Of a stretch of DNA of 64,000 nt, positions 41,714 through 50,779 are shown piece after piece; position 1 is the stretch's first letter, and each line of letters opens with the position of its first letter. Below the pieces are notes generated by a model that saw nothing but the letters and a program-made list of their open reading frames with translations, searched no databases and was not told where the DNA came from. Position numbers and translations under genes: made by a program. Source of the stretch: CAZPQK01 sp964588695. Lineage in GTDB: Bacteria > Krumholzibacteriota > Krumholzibacteriia > WVZY01 > JAKEHA01. The DNA lies in the NCBI GenBank assembly GCA_964588695.1, contig CAZPQK010000002.1:124001-188000 (forward strand). Direction: 5' to 3'.

Positions 41714-44044
41714 CTATCGGGTTGGGAGCGCAGCCAGAGCCTGCGACAAATAGTCGCCCTCGGACTGCAACTGCGCCAGTACTGTCTCGAGATTCAAGAA
41801 TTCTTGCACGATACGTTCGCGACGTATTTCCAGCCGATCGGTAAGCCTATCCATTTGCTCGGTCAATGTCTCGATATCACCATTAATGGCTTCTTTGCGC
41901 AGGAATACGTCGCCCCCATCCAACGAAGTTGCTTGCTTCAACACACGTTGCATTTTGGCGGCAATACCGCGGGTGACCTTAACGTTGCCAAACGAAGTCC
42001 CACCGGGTTGAATCTGACTGGTCGTTGCCGTGACTAGAACCCGAAGTCCATCGGTGTATTCGTTTCCACTCGATCCAGTTAGAAACTGCCCGTCGCCAAC
42101 GGCGCCTTCGTAGATTGGGTTGCCCTGTGCATCGTCGCCCATGTAGTACTGTCCCGCTACATCGACTCCTTGTGCAGACTGGCCCACGGCCAAACCCAAC
42201 GACGAGTAAGCGTTACCCTCCGAAGTTGCGGCAATCTCGATAAAGGCGCCGCTACCATAGTCGCTCGAACTAAAATTCATCCGTCCGACACCGCCGCCGA
42301 AATCTTCGAACTCAACCAAGAACTCACCCGCAAAGGTTTCGTCGGCTCCGTCGAGTTGTTTTTGAATCTCGGCGGCCAGCTCGGCTCCCGAACTGTATGT
42401 GCCGTGGGTCAAATAGATCTCTTCGGTTTCAGCGCCGCCGCGGATCTTAAAGCGCATGGCGTGATTGCTATCATCGATTACGATCGGCGTGCTCGCGGGG
42501 TCAAACATCGGGCCGCCGACCAGCCGGGCGCGTTCGGCCGCGCGGGTAACCAGCAACTCATAGCCGTCTTGATATTTTGTCCCAAAGGAGTAAGCCTTGG
42601 TATCTTCGGTCGCGTTCAGGAAGCGAATGGAGTCACTGTCAGTCTGGCCGCTCATACTAAACAGTTTTTGAACCTGTTCCAGGTTTCCAGACAATGCCTC
42701 GTTCAGCTTGCTGCTGGTAAGCGTGAGCTTTCCGTCAAAACCAACGCCGATGCCGATCTGGTCCAACGACCGCAACTCGCTGGCCAGGCCTTCAACCGCA
42801 CCGGTAAGCGTACGCTGTACATTGTTGTAGATATCGCGCGCGGCGTAGTCACCCAACAGGATTCCGGTTTCGGGATCGTCGGGTTCGACATAGAACAGCT
42901 CGTCCATGAGTTCAACGAACCCATTGTACTGGTCGACAAAAGCCTCGATGTCACCAGCGATCTTTTCGGTATCCGCCTCGATTGAAACGGTTACCGGATC
43001 CGTCGATGCGCGATGCAAGTTGATCGTCAGACCCTCAACCAGCGTGGTCAACGTGTTGGTCTCGCTGTACACCGCCAGTCCCCCGCCGTCGCCCAACCGG
43101 ACGATGGCGTCTTCGGCCCGTTGTACCGTTCCACTGGTAACGTCGACGGTAAACTCGTCGCCGTTGTTGAGCGTTCCCGCGGCAAAGGAAAGGTTAAGCC
43201 CGGCGGGACCAGTGAAGTCTTCTCCGGGCACATAGTTGCTAGGGATGGTAAACGTACCGTTTACATCGGCGCCATCGGTGTAGCTGACGGTGATGGTGTC
43301 GGTACCCACCGTTCCGCCCGAATCCACGGTAAACGTCAGCGTTCCTTCGGCGTTTCCGGTGTAACTGCCGCTCGCCGTCGCCGCCGAGGTTCCGGTAACC
43401 CCAGTGTTGTTGGCCGTCGATACGGCACCGAAGTTAAGCCCAATACCGCCGGTCAGATTGCTGTCCACGGTAATAATGTTGCTCTCTCCGGTCTTCTTAC
43501 TGGTGATGAGTAGAGAGTAAGGAGCCGAGCCGTTACGGGTATTGACCACCGATGCGCTTACGTCGCCTTCGGCGTCGTTAATCGCTTGCGCCAGGCCGGC
43601 AAGGGTGTTGTTGGAATCATCAAGATTAATCGTCAACGCAGCTTCGTTCCCGACACGAATAACAACCTCGCCGGAGCCAACCACTGCCTGAGCGGATGCG
43701 TAACCCTGTGCCGCGATCTGATGGGATTGCGCCAGCTGATCGACGGTAAACGAAAAGACACCGGGAGCGACCGCCGAACTCGCCGAAGCCGTAAGAACGT
43801 CTTCGTCGGTGGTGTTCACCGTTTTTACTGCAAATGCGTTGGCGGTGGTGAGGCGTGCAAAGTTGGTCTGCAACGCCAGTAGACGGGCTTCGAAAATATC
43901 GATCGCGCCCAGAGTGCGCTCTTCGCGGTCGATACGACTCTGCAGCGACTCGATTGGCCGCGATTCGAAGTCCATGATCTGTTGAATGATGCCGTCAACG
44001 TCGAGACCCGACACCAGTCCACTTACCGAGATTAAACCTGCCAT
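41714..44044 (-). CDS. fliD: Flagellar filament cap protein FliD
   Basis: 776 aa, large for FliD. N-terminal SGLVSGLDVDGIIQQIMDFES followed by a coiled coil. The middle has beta-rich domains with flagellin hook-IN-like repeats (ALTINLDDSNNTLAGLAQAIND, and inserts rich in Gly/Thr/Asn), and the C-terminal coiled coil is QMDRLTDRLEIRRERIVQEF. The extra length lies in the surface-exposed middle. Preceded by a sigma28-like promoter. Confidence 0.96.
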   Translation of the reverse strand: MAGLISVSGLVSGLDVDGIIQQIMDFESRPIESLQSRIDREERTLGAIDIFEARLLALQTNFARLTTANAFAVKTVNTTDEDVLTASASSAVAPGVFSFTVDQLAQSHQIAAQGYASAQAVVGSGEVVIRVGNEAALTINLDDSNNTLAGLAQAINDAEGDVSASVVNTRNGSAPYSLLITSKKTGESNIITVDSNLTGGIGLNFGAVSTANNTGVTGTSAATASGSYTGNAEGTLTFTVDSGGTVGTDTITVSYTDGADVNGTFTIPSNYVPGEDFTGPAGLNLSFAAGTLNNGDEFTVDVTSGTVQRAEDAIVRLGDGGGLAVYSETNTLTTLVEGLTINLHRASTDPVTVSIEADTEKIAGDIEAFVDQYNGFVELMDELFYVEPDDPETGILLGDYAARDIYNNVQRTLTGAVEGLASELRSLDQIGIGVGFDGKLTLTSSKLNEALSGNLEQVQKLFSMSGQTDSDSIRFLNATEDTKAYSFGTKYQDGYELLVTRAAERARLVGGPMFDPASTPIVIDDSNHAMRFKIRGGAETEEIYLTHGTYSSGAELAAEIQKQLDGADETFAGEFLVEFEDFGGGVGRMNFSSSDYGSGAFIEIAATSEGNAYSSLGLAVGQSAQGVDVAGQYYMGDDAQGNPIYEGAVGDGQFLTGSSGNEYTDGLRVLVTATTSQIQPGGTSFGNVKVTRGIAAKMQRVLKQATSLDGGDVFLRKEAINGDIETLTEQMDRLTDRLEIRRERIVQEFLNLETVLAQLQSEGDYLSQALAALPTR

Positions 44045-44083
44045 AGCGCCTTCCGCCTAAGGAGAGTTCCAAAGTCAGTATTG

Positions 44084-44110
44084 ATTTCGACCGACTGGCC
44101 GCGACCTTTA
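44084..44110 (-). promoter_or_regulatory. Possible sigma28 promoter of fliD
   Basis: Minus-strand TAAAGGTC, 11 nt, GTCGAAAT compared with TAAAGTTT-N11-GCCGATAA: six and five of eight matches with exact spacing. Located 40 nt upstream of the fliD start and after the fliC terminator, so an independent promoter is needed here. Confidence 0.4.
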
Positions 44111-44164
44111 GCGCAAACATCGCATAAAGACGGCAACATCTTCGCGTTCGGAAGATTTCCCCCC

Positions 44165-44201
44165 AAAAAAAAGGCGCCCTGGAAATAGTTTCCAGGGCGC
44201 C
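44165..44201 (-). terminator. Strong intrinsic terminator after flagellin
   Basis: Thirteen-base-pair perfect stem GGCGCCCTGGAAA/TTTCCAGGGCGCC with a 3-nt loop, then eight T on the minus strand (A8 at 44165-44172). It lies 23 nt past the fliC stop, making fliC monocistronic. Confidence 0.95.
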
Positions 44202-44223
44202 CAGCGCTACTTGCCTACCGTGA

Positions 44224-45615
44224 CTAGCCGAGGAGTTGCAGGGCAACACCCGGGATTAGCTGGTTGGCTTGTGCGAGCATCGAGGAACCCGACTGAATGA
44301 GGATGGTGTTCTTGGTGAACTCTGCCATCTCTGCAGCGAAGTCGGTATCCCGAACCACGGACTCGGCCGCAACCGTGTTCTCGTGGGCGATACGCAGCGT
44401 GTTGATGTAGCTTTCCAGAGTGTTCTTCTGGAAGGCGCCAATTTCGCCACGCTTGGCGGTAACCTGGTCGATCGCCTTGTCGATAACCGCAATGGCGTCT
44501 TGCGCGCCGGTTGCCGTCGTGACATTGATCTCAGACAGGTTGTTGAACGCGTTACTGGTCAAACCAGTACCCAGCTGCGCGGCGTCCATACTCGGAAGCG
44601 AGATGGTCACCGTCTGGCCAGCATTCGCACCAACCTGAAACACCAGCGAACCCTGGGTTACGTTAACCGAACCCGAGGCACCAGCGGCGTTGGTCGTGCT
44701 AACGGCGAGGCCTTCAACGACGCCAAGGTCACCGGTAAGTACGGTTCCCTTACCCGTTGCAGCAAGACCACCGATTGTACCGGCGATGTCAACACCGCTG
44801 TCGGTGATCGACGTTGTACCGACACCCGACGACGTCGCCGCAGCGGCGGTGTCGGAAACAGCGTTTACGCCGGCCGCACTACCGTAGGCGTCCGTAGTCA
44901 ACGTGAGAGCACCACCCACGATCGAAGCGGTTACACCAGTAGAAGTGGTGAACTCGTTGATTCGATCGCGAACCGCGGTCTGGTTCATACCGAGATCGAG
45001 GTTGATGTTCACGCCGTTGATCGTGACCTGCTCGTCGGTCGCCAGGTTACCGGTTTGGGCGGTACCAGCGGTGACGACGGCCTGCTCAGCCTGCGTGGTA
45101 ATGTTGATTGCGTAGGAGCCAGCAACCGTGTCTTCGGTACCCGAAACGAAGCTCGTGTTAGCGTCGGTGGCGTTACCTTGAACGCCGCGCGAGCCGTCGA
45201 GCAACAGCTTGGTACCGAACTGCGTGTTGGCAGCAATTCGGCTGATGGTTTCCAACGCGTTGTCAATCTCAGCCTGGTCGGCAGCTGCCGAGTCGGCATC
45301 CAGCGTACCTTCGTTGGCCGCGTGCAGGGCCAGCGAACGAACACTGGTGAGAAGCGTGTTTACTTCGTTAAGCGAACCTTCAACAAGCTGGGTAAGCGAA
45401 ACCGCTTGCTCAGCGTTGTCAATAGCCTGCCCAAGACCGGCGACCTGCGCACGGAGTTTTTCCGAGATCACGAGCGCCGCCGGGCCGTCCTTACCGCTGT
45501 TAACCTTGAGACCCGAGCTTAGCTTTTCCAGGGAGCTTCCCAGTCTGCTTTGCGTCAGGTTCAGGTTCCGCAACGCATTCAAGCTTTGCGTGTTGTTAAA
45601 AATGCGGAAAGCCAT
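44224..45615 (-). CDS. fliC: Flagellin
   Basis: 463 aa. D0/D1 N-terminus: MAFRIFNNTQSLNALRNLNLTQSRL, LEKLSSGLKVNSGKDGPAALVISEKLRAQ. C-terminus: NTLRIAHENTVAAESVVRDTDFAAEMAEFTKNTILIQSGSSMLAQANQ (sequence split here). The middle D2/D3 region is Gly/Ala/Thr-rich. The only flagellin in the window. Own sigma28 promoter about 150 nt upstream and own strong terminator, consistent with late, high-level expression. Confidence 0.98.
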   Translation of the reverse strand: MAFRIFNNTQSLNALRNLNLTQSRLGSSLEKLSSGLKVNSGKDGPAALVISEKLRAQVAGLGQAIDNAEQAVSLTQLVEGSLNEVNTLLTSVRSLALHAANEGTLDADSAAADQAEIDNALETISRIAANTQFGTKLLLDGSRGVQGNATDANTSFVSGTEDTVAGSYAINITTQAEQAVVTAGTAQTGNLATDEQVTINGVNINLDLGMNQTAVRDRINEFTTSTGVTASIVGGALTLTTDAYGSAAGVNAVSDTAAAATSSGVGTTSITDSGVDIAGTIGGLAATGKGTVLTGDLGVVEGLAVSTTNAAGASGSVNVTQGSLVFQVGANAGQTVTISLPSMDAAQLGTGLTSNAFNNLSEINVTTATGAQDAIAVIDKAIDQVTAKRGEIGAFQKNTLESYINTLRIAHENTVAAESVVRDTDFAAEMAEFTKNTILIQSGSSMLAQANQLIPGVALQLLG

Positions 45616-45763
45616 TTAAGACACCTCCGATGTGGAACCAAATTGCGACGCGCGCAAGCCCGACTGGGAGACCGTTTGTCCTCGCTCCCACACAACCCGT
45701 CCGGGGTGCCCCACCGGACGTGGTCCGGGGAGACTTGCGGCAGTCACTTACTGTCAAGAAGGG

Positions 45764-45790
45764 GTATCGGAGAGCCGAGTAGGAACTTTA
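45764..45790 (-). promoter_or_regulatory. sigma28 (FliA) promoter of flagellin
   Basis: Minus-strand TAAAGTTC, 11 nt, TCCGATAC against the consensus TAAAGTTT-N11-GCCGATAA: seven and six of eight matches with exact spacing. Predicted start near 45757 gives a leader of about 140 nt before the fliC ATG. Confidence 0.7.
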
Positions 45791-45899
45791 GTGCAATCTG
45801 CGGAAAATATGACGTGCAGACTCGGAACTGCAGGTCGCGATTGGCAATCCGCAACGTCGGCATTGCGCCGTAAACGGCCATCGTTGCCCAGGACGGGTA

Positions 45900-45916
45900 G
45901 CCGTTTCTCAAACGGC
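45900..45916 (-). terminator. Hairpin after flgL, possible terminator without a T run
   Basis: GCCGTTT/AAACGGC, 7 bp with a 3-nt loop, 27 nt past the flgL stop. No T tract follows on the minus strand, so termination, if any, would be weak or factor dependent. Confidence 0.35.
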
Positions 45917-45942
45917 CCCGCTCACTTCGTCTGATCGTGGGA

Positions 45943-47490
45943 CTAGCGGTAAATATAGTTGAACAGGTTGAGCGAATATATGGTGGAGGCGGTACCCAGA
46001 GCCGTCTGATAGATCCCTTCGGCCTCGCTCAGCGCCGTTATCGCCTCGGCAACGTCGGCGGCCTGCACTTCGCCCAACCGGGTCTCCGCGTTGAGCCGAT
46101 AGTTCTCCAGCAAATCGAATCCGCTTTCCAAACGATTCATTCGCGCTGCGACCGTACCCTGCATAACGACGGTGTTGTCAATGACGAGTTCAATTTCCGC
46201 TACCGCGCGTTCCATCGCCACCGTGTCGTCGTTCAGGAGAGCCTGCTCCAGTGCTTCCAAACTTCCAAACAATCGTCCCTGCACCGACGAACCGGCCAGC
46301 CCAAGCTGCGACGCTGTCAACCCACTGAGGTTTTCCCCAATCGAGAACTCAACATCGCCGGTAATCTGGATACTCGACTGATCGGGAGTAAGCTCCATTT
46401 GCAGGGCGGGGATTGTCGAGTTAAAACGGCCCATCAGCGCCGCCACAGTAAACGGTGTCGGTGCTGCGCCAAAGTCAACGACTGAGGTAACGCCGTCGAC
46501 CGTGACCGAAATGCTACCCAGAGGTGTTGGCAACGCGGTGATGTCGCTCAACGGCGTAGTAAGATCCAATACCGGGTTCAAATCGTCGCCAACCATCGTG
46601 CCCAGGGCCGACCCGCCAATGCCAAGCGCCGATGCGGTTGCACCACCGCCCAACTCATTCACCGCAATCGACCCGCCGGGAGTGAGAGAAAAGATTTGCA
46701 GGCCATCCTGAGTTCCGTTAACCCCGGCAATAACGTTCAGACCGGAACCGTTGATCGCCGCTAGCACGTCCGACACCGTCGACATTCCGGTGGTGTCAAT
46801 AGTCGCAGTCCCGCCAAGGTTGTCGACGATTTCGAACTGGCCTTCGGGAACGCCGCTACCGTTGTTTAGCACCGACAATAATGTGGCGCCCGAAATTCGC
46901 GGTTCCCAGTCCATGGACGAAACCACCAGACTCTGCCCGGTCCCAACCACCGCCGACCCGGTGACATTACTAATCTCCGACTGACCTGGACCAACGCGAA
47001 TCGGGATATCTCCCTCGTCGCCGTCATAGCGCACATTGCCGTTTGCGTCTTCGGAGAACGCCGGAGAGGTGGTCGCCTGCCCCGAAAACAGATACCGCCC
47101 GCGCACCTGGACGTTCATCAGATTCATAATGTGGTCGCGTATCGATCGAACGGCGGTGGCCACCGCTTCGCGCGACCCAGAGTCGGAAGTCGCGTTTATT
47201 TGGGACAGACCAATCGATTTGGCTTCGCGCAAGCGCTCACCAACATCGAGTAATGACGCCTGACTGGCTTCCAGATAAAGCAATGCGGCCTGGTTGTTTT
47301 CGCGGTACTGCTCGACCTGCGAGATCTCGGTTCCGATCTTAACTGCTCGCTGTGCGCCAATCGGGTCCTCGGAAGGCAACGAAAAGCTGCGCCCGGAAGC
47401 CACCTGCTGCCGAAACTTCACCACATTAGTAAGCGCCTGGTTAATGTTGCCGATGCTAAGGCGGCCCAGCGAACGAAACGCGACCCTCAT
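45943..47490 (-). CDS. flgL: Hook-filament junction protein FlgL
   Basis: 515 aa, longer than enterobacterial FlgL because of an enlarged middle domain. N-terminal LGRLSIGNINQALTNVVKFRQQVASGRSFS and SEDPIGAQRAVKI resemble flagellin D0/D1. VQVRGRYLFSGQATTSPAF is typical FlgL, and the C-terminus VAEAITALSEAEGIYQTALG is helical. Last gene of the flg operon. Confidence 0.95.
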   Translation of the reverse strand: MRVAFRSLGRLSIGNINQALTNVVKFRQQVASGRSFSLPSEDPIGAQRAVKIGTEISQVEQYRENNQAALLYLEASQASLLDVGERLREAKSIGLSQINATSDSGSREAVATAVRSIRDHIMNLMNVQVRGRYLFSGQATTSPAFSEDANGNVRYDGDEGDIPIRVGPGQSEISNVTGSAVVGTGQSLVVSSMDWEPRISGATLLSVLNNGSGVPEGQFEIVDNLGGTATIDTTGMSTVSDVLAAINGSGLNVIAGVNGTQDGLQIFSLTPGGSIAVNELGGGATASALGIGGSALGTMVGDDLNPVLDLTTPLSDITALPTPLGSISVTVDGVTSVVDFGAAPTPFTVAALMGRFNSTIPALQMELTPDQSSIQITGDVEFSIGENLSGLTASQLGLAGSSVQGRLFGSLEALEQALLNDDTVAMERAVAEIELVIDNTVVMQGTVAARMNRLESGFDLLENYRLNAETRLGEVQAADVAEAITALSEAEGIYQTALGTASTIYSLNLFNYIYR

Positions 47491-47492
47491 AT

Positions 47493-48863
47493 CTACCTAC
47501 CAAGGGAAAGGAGGTTGTCCAGCATGTCATTGACCGTGTTAATCATGCTTGCTGACGCTTCGTACATCGCCTGGTAGCGAGTAACGTTGGCAACTTCTTC
47601 GTCCAACGATACCCCCGAAATACCTTCGACGCGGGTCAGCAATTCGTCACGCGTCAGCATGGTGCTTTGCATCATCCCGCGCGCCGTGGCAGTGACGCCG
47701 CCGATATCACCCACGTAGGACGCAAAGTAACGGCTCACCGACAACCCGGAGAGTTCCGGCAACGAAGTGTCGGCAAGCGCAGCCAAATCATTGGCTAGCC
47801 CGTTGTCCCCCGAGGCCGTGCTATAGGAACTGGCCACAAATTGCGGTTCGTTGCGCAAGAGCTCGGTTACGCGGATGTCGCTTGCGCCGTCGCCCGAAAA
47901 GAAATCTACCCCGCTCCCGGCAGGCGAAAATCCACTGGAATGAAGCGCGTTAACGCGCTCGATCATCGTTCCCACCAGCAAATCCAGCGATTCGCGGGCT
48001 GACGCCAGTTCGCCGTCACGGGTTTCGATTAATGCCCCCAGACTGCCGCCGATTCTTTCGGCGGACAAATGTTCTCCGTCGACCAACATGCGCAACGAGG
48101 CTTCGCCGTTGGTGTCCTCGGTGAACGGTTCGAACTCTACGGCGCTGTCCCGGTGCACAACATTGAAACCAGCAACGTAAATGTCGAGACCGCCGTATTT
48201 GTCCTCACTGGCGGTGAACTGCACCAGGTTCGACAGCTCGCCCAGCAGCTGGTCGCGACGCGACTTGAGATCGTTAGACTTGAACTGCTTTGTGTCACTG
48301 CTGATGACCGTTTTGTTTAGCTCGGCGATATCTTTCAAGATTTCATTGACCCGCGTCGCCTGGCGGTCAATGTCGATATCCACATCGGCAGCGACGCGAC
48401 CGATCCCTTCGCTTAGAGCACGGAAACGCTCCGCCATATTCACACCGGCACTTACCACAGCCGCTCGTACCGAACCGTCTTCGGGATTCGTCGCCAGCTT
48501 TTCGAAGGACGCAAAGAAGTCGTTTATCGAGGCGCTCATGCTGCTGTCTTCGTTGATTCCGGTGAGAATCTCGACGCGTTCGAGCACATTTGTGGATGTC
48601 GACCAACCGGAGAAATCCGATTGCTCGCGGAACAGCGCGGTTTGCAGAAACTCGTCTGTTACGCGACGAACACGGTCCAGATCTACACCGTTACCCAGCT
48701 CGCCAAAACCGGTAAGTGTGGTACGCGCTGGCGTGAGTATCAGTTCCTGTCGTGAATAGCCAGGCGTGTTGATGTTCGCGATATTGTGGTTGGCCACCTG
48801 CACTCCCAGTTGGCTGGCAGACATCGCGCGTTGACTCACGTTGAGAATTCCGAATAACGACAC
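47493..48863 (-). CDS. flgK: Hook-filament junction protein FlgK
   Basis: 456 aa. GTG start behind AAGGAG. LFGILNVSQRAMSASQLGVQVANHNIANINTPGYSRQELIL at the N-terminus (rod/hook family) and the C-terminal LDEEVANVTRYQAMYEASASMINTVNDMLDNLL identify FlgK. Two nt before flgL. Confidence 0.97.
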   Translation of the reverse strand: MSLFGILNVSQRAMSASQLGVQVANHNIANINTPGYSRQELILTPARTTLTGFGELGNGVDLDRVRRVTDEFLQTALFREQSDFSGWSTSTNVLERVEILTGINEDSSMSASINDFFASFEKLATNPEDGSVRAAVVSAGVNMAERFRALSEGIGRVAADVDIDIDRQATRVNEILKDIAELNKTVISSDTKQFKSNDLKSRRDQLLGELSNLVQFTASEDKYGGLDIYVAGFNVVHRDSAVEFEPFTEDTNGEASLRMLVDGEHLSAERIGGSLGALIETRDGELASARESLDLLVGTMIERVNALHSSGFSPAGSGVDFFSGDGASDIRVTELLRNEPQFVASSYSTASGDNGLANDLAALADTSLPELSGLSVSRYFASYVGDIGGVTATARGMMQSTMLTRDELLTRVEGISGVSLDEEVANVTRYQAMYEASASMINTVNDMLDNLLSLGR

Positions 48864-48873
48864 GGTGTCTCCT

Positions 48874-49365
48874 TTACGCTTTGCTTTCCAGAAGCGATGG
48901 GGCGGAAGCCGACGTACTAGCGCCTTCCTGGGTGTAGCCTTCGTCGCGAGCGATAGCGCCTTTCCAGATTCCCATTTGCCGATCGACCAGATCCAATGAG
49001 AAGTTGATCAAATAGATGGTCTGCTGGTTCAACTGAGATAGGGTGCGGGCAACCGTAAGCAGCCGTCCAGCAACCTCCTCTAGTTCGCTACCGTTGGGCG
49101 CCACCCGTGCCAACACTTCCAATGTCGCCGGTTGACCGGCCGCAAACCGCTTCACCGCGGCCGGCAGCAGCCGCTCTCGCTGGGCCTGTAGTTCGGCCAT
49201 TCGGGTCACGGTGCGCTGCATATCCTGAATATGCTCATTCAATGCCGCGGTGTCGTGTTTAACCAGGGCGCGCTGTTCGTTGCGGCTGATCTCGACCAAC
49301 CCCAAGCAGCACTCCCACTCCAGATTGAGCACCTCAATTAGCTCTTTAAACTCTTTTGACTCCAT
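48874..49365 (-). CDS. flgN: FlgK/FlgL export chaperone FlgN
   Basis: 163 aa. Helical throughout: LIEVLNLEWECCLGLVEISRNEQRALV, then LNEHIQDMQRTVTRMAELQAQRERLL, and LSQLNQQTIYLINFSLDLVDRQMGIW near the C-terminus. Its position directly upstream of flgK supports FlgN. Confidence 0.88.
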   Translation of the reverse strand: MESKEFKELIEVLNLEWECCLGLVEISRNEQRALVKHDTAALNEHIQDMQRTVTRMAELQAQRERLLPAAVKRFAAGQPATLEVLARVAPNGSELEEVAGRLLTVARTLSQLNQQTIYLINFSLDLVDRQMGIWKGAIARDEGYTQEGASTSASAPSLLESKA

Positions 49366-49381
49366 TGATACTCCTCAGGCG

Positions 49382-49675
49382 TTACGAATCGTCACCCACA
49401 AAAGAGCGAAACACCATGTCCGCCACTCCCAGACTCTCGGCGCTTGCGGACACCGACGACAACTGGGCAAACAGCATATCCTGATAAACACCTTGCTCAA
49501 AACCGCCGCCCAACAATTCGGATTCTGGGACGCTTTCGCGCATGGCTTGAAACATTTTGGTCAATAGCACCGCCTCAAACTCCGCAGCCGCTTTGCGTAG
49601 CGCGTCGTTGTACTCTTGCGTTCCTGCTTTATCCGGAGCGGCGCTTACATTCAGCATCTGTAAATCGATGTTCAA
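49382..49675 (-). CDS. flgJ: FlgJ-type rod-binding protein, rod domain only
   Basis: 97 aa. Rod_binding domain AAAEFEAVLLTKMFQAMRESV, then GGGFEQGVYQDMLFAQL. The C-terminal peptidoglycan hydrolase domain of enterobacterial FlgJ is absent, so another enzyme must open the wall. TTG start directly after the flgI stop; an ATG at 49657 is an alternative. Confidence 0.93.
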   Translation of the reverse strand: MNIDLQMLNVSAAPDKAGTQEYNDALRKAAAEFEAVLLTKMFQAMRESVPESELLGGGFEQGVYQDMLFAQLSSVSASAESLGVADMVFRSFVGDDS

Positions 49676-50779
49676 CTAAATCACAACCAGCTCTGCTCGC
49701 AGGGCACCCGCGCGCTTAAGCGCCTGAAAGATTGCGATAATGTCACGAGGCGTAACGCCAATCTCGTTAAGCGCTTCGGCGATGGTTCCAACCGTGCTGC
49801 TTTCGTTAAAAGCAAAAATCCTAGCTTCGTTGTCTTGCACGATGGTTTCCACATCGGGGACGACAACTGTTTCGCCATCGCCAAACGGAGCCGCCTGACT
49901 TACGTCGTAGCGGGTACGGATCTCGACTTTAAGCGTTCCATGAGCAATCCCGGCCTCTCCCACTTCGACGTTTGCCCCAACGACCACGGTTCCCGTCTTC
50001 TCGTTGATAACAACCCTTGCAGCCGCATCTACCACAACCGGAAGTTGTTGCAGTTCACCGATAAAACCGACCGGATCGGTGCGCCGTTGCGTTGGTATGC
50101 GCACGCGTACCGTTCGGCCGTCCAGGCCTTCGGCCGTTCCCCTTCCAAAGGTTTCGTTGATCGCACCGACCATCGACGACACCGTGCTAAAGTCAAAGTC
50201 CCGAACTGACACGTTGAATTCTGCGTTCTGAATAAACGGTTGTTCGATCGAGCGTTGTACTGTGCCTCCACCGACAATCCTGCCGACGGTCGCATGATTC
50301 TGTCGCACAGAGTTTCCGGCGCCGCCGCTAATGTTGAACCCGCCGATGGAAATCGAACCCTGGGCAATTGCGTACACGGACCCGTCAAGCCCCAGCAGCG
50401 GCGTGGCCAGAAGGGTACCGCCTTCGAGGCTGGAGGCATCGCCCACAGAGTTACAGGTAACGTCGATTCGCCCTCCCAATCGCATGAAAGGATCGACCTC
50501 AGCGGTAACCATCACCGCCGCAACATTCGCCACTTTGATTTCGTCGGCGCTAATCGTAATCCCAAAACGCTCCAGCATGTTTTCCAACGATAATCCGGTG
50601 AAGATAGCCTTATTTCCATCACCTGTTCCGTTAAGTCCTACAACGAGCCCATAGCCAACAACCATCTCGGACTTCACGCCTTCGATTTGAGCGATATCTT
50701 TGATCCGCGACGCGCGGGCTTCGATCCCTGTACCTACGATGAGGCCAGCCATTAGCACAGCCATTGCAAGCTTGTTCAT
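49676..50779 (-). CDS. flgI: Flagellar P-ring protein FlgI
   Basis: 367 aa from the ATG at 50779 (TAATG overlap with the flgH stop). Signal peptide MNKLAMAVLMAGLIVGTGIEARA, followed by RIKDIAQIEGVKSEMVVGYGLVVGLNGTGD, IDVTCNSVGDASSLEGGTLLATPL and IIAIFQALKRAGALRAELVVI. Periplasmic ring around the rod in peptidoglycan, evidence for a diderm cell. Confidence 0.97.
   Translation of the reverse strand: MNKLAMAVLMAGLIVGTGIEARASRIKDIAQIEGVKSEMVVGYGLVVGLNGTGDGNKAIFTGLSLENMLERFGITISADEIKVANVAAVMVTAEVDPFMRLGGRIDVTCNSVGDASSLEGGTLLATPLLGLDGSVYAIAQGSISIGGFNISGGAGNSVRQNHATVGRIVGGGTVQRSIEQPFIQNAEFNVSVRDFDFSTVSSMVGAINETFGRGTAEGLDGRTVRVRIPTQRRTDPVGFIGELQQLPVVVDAAARVVINEKTGTVVVGANVEVGEAGIAHGTLKVEIRTRYDVSQAAPFGDGETVVVPDVETIVQDNEARIFAFNESSTVGTIAEALNEIGVTPRDIIAIFQALKRAGALRAELVVI

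Noticed and set aside
42170..42985. Plus-strand 271-aa open frame antisense to fliD
   Set aside because: Compositional shadow of fliD without recognisable motifs.
44269..45522. Plus-strand 417-aa open frame antisense to flagellin
   Set aside because: Arises from flagellin codon bias; no known domain and no ribosome-binding site.
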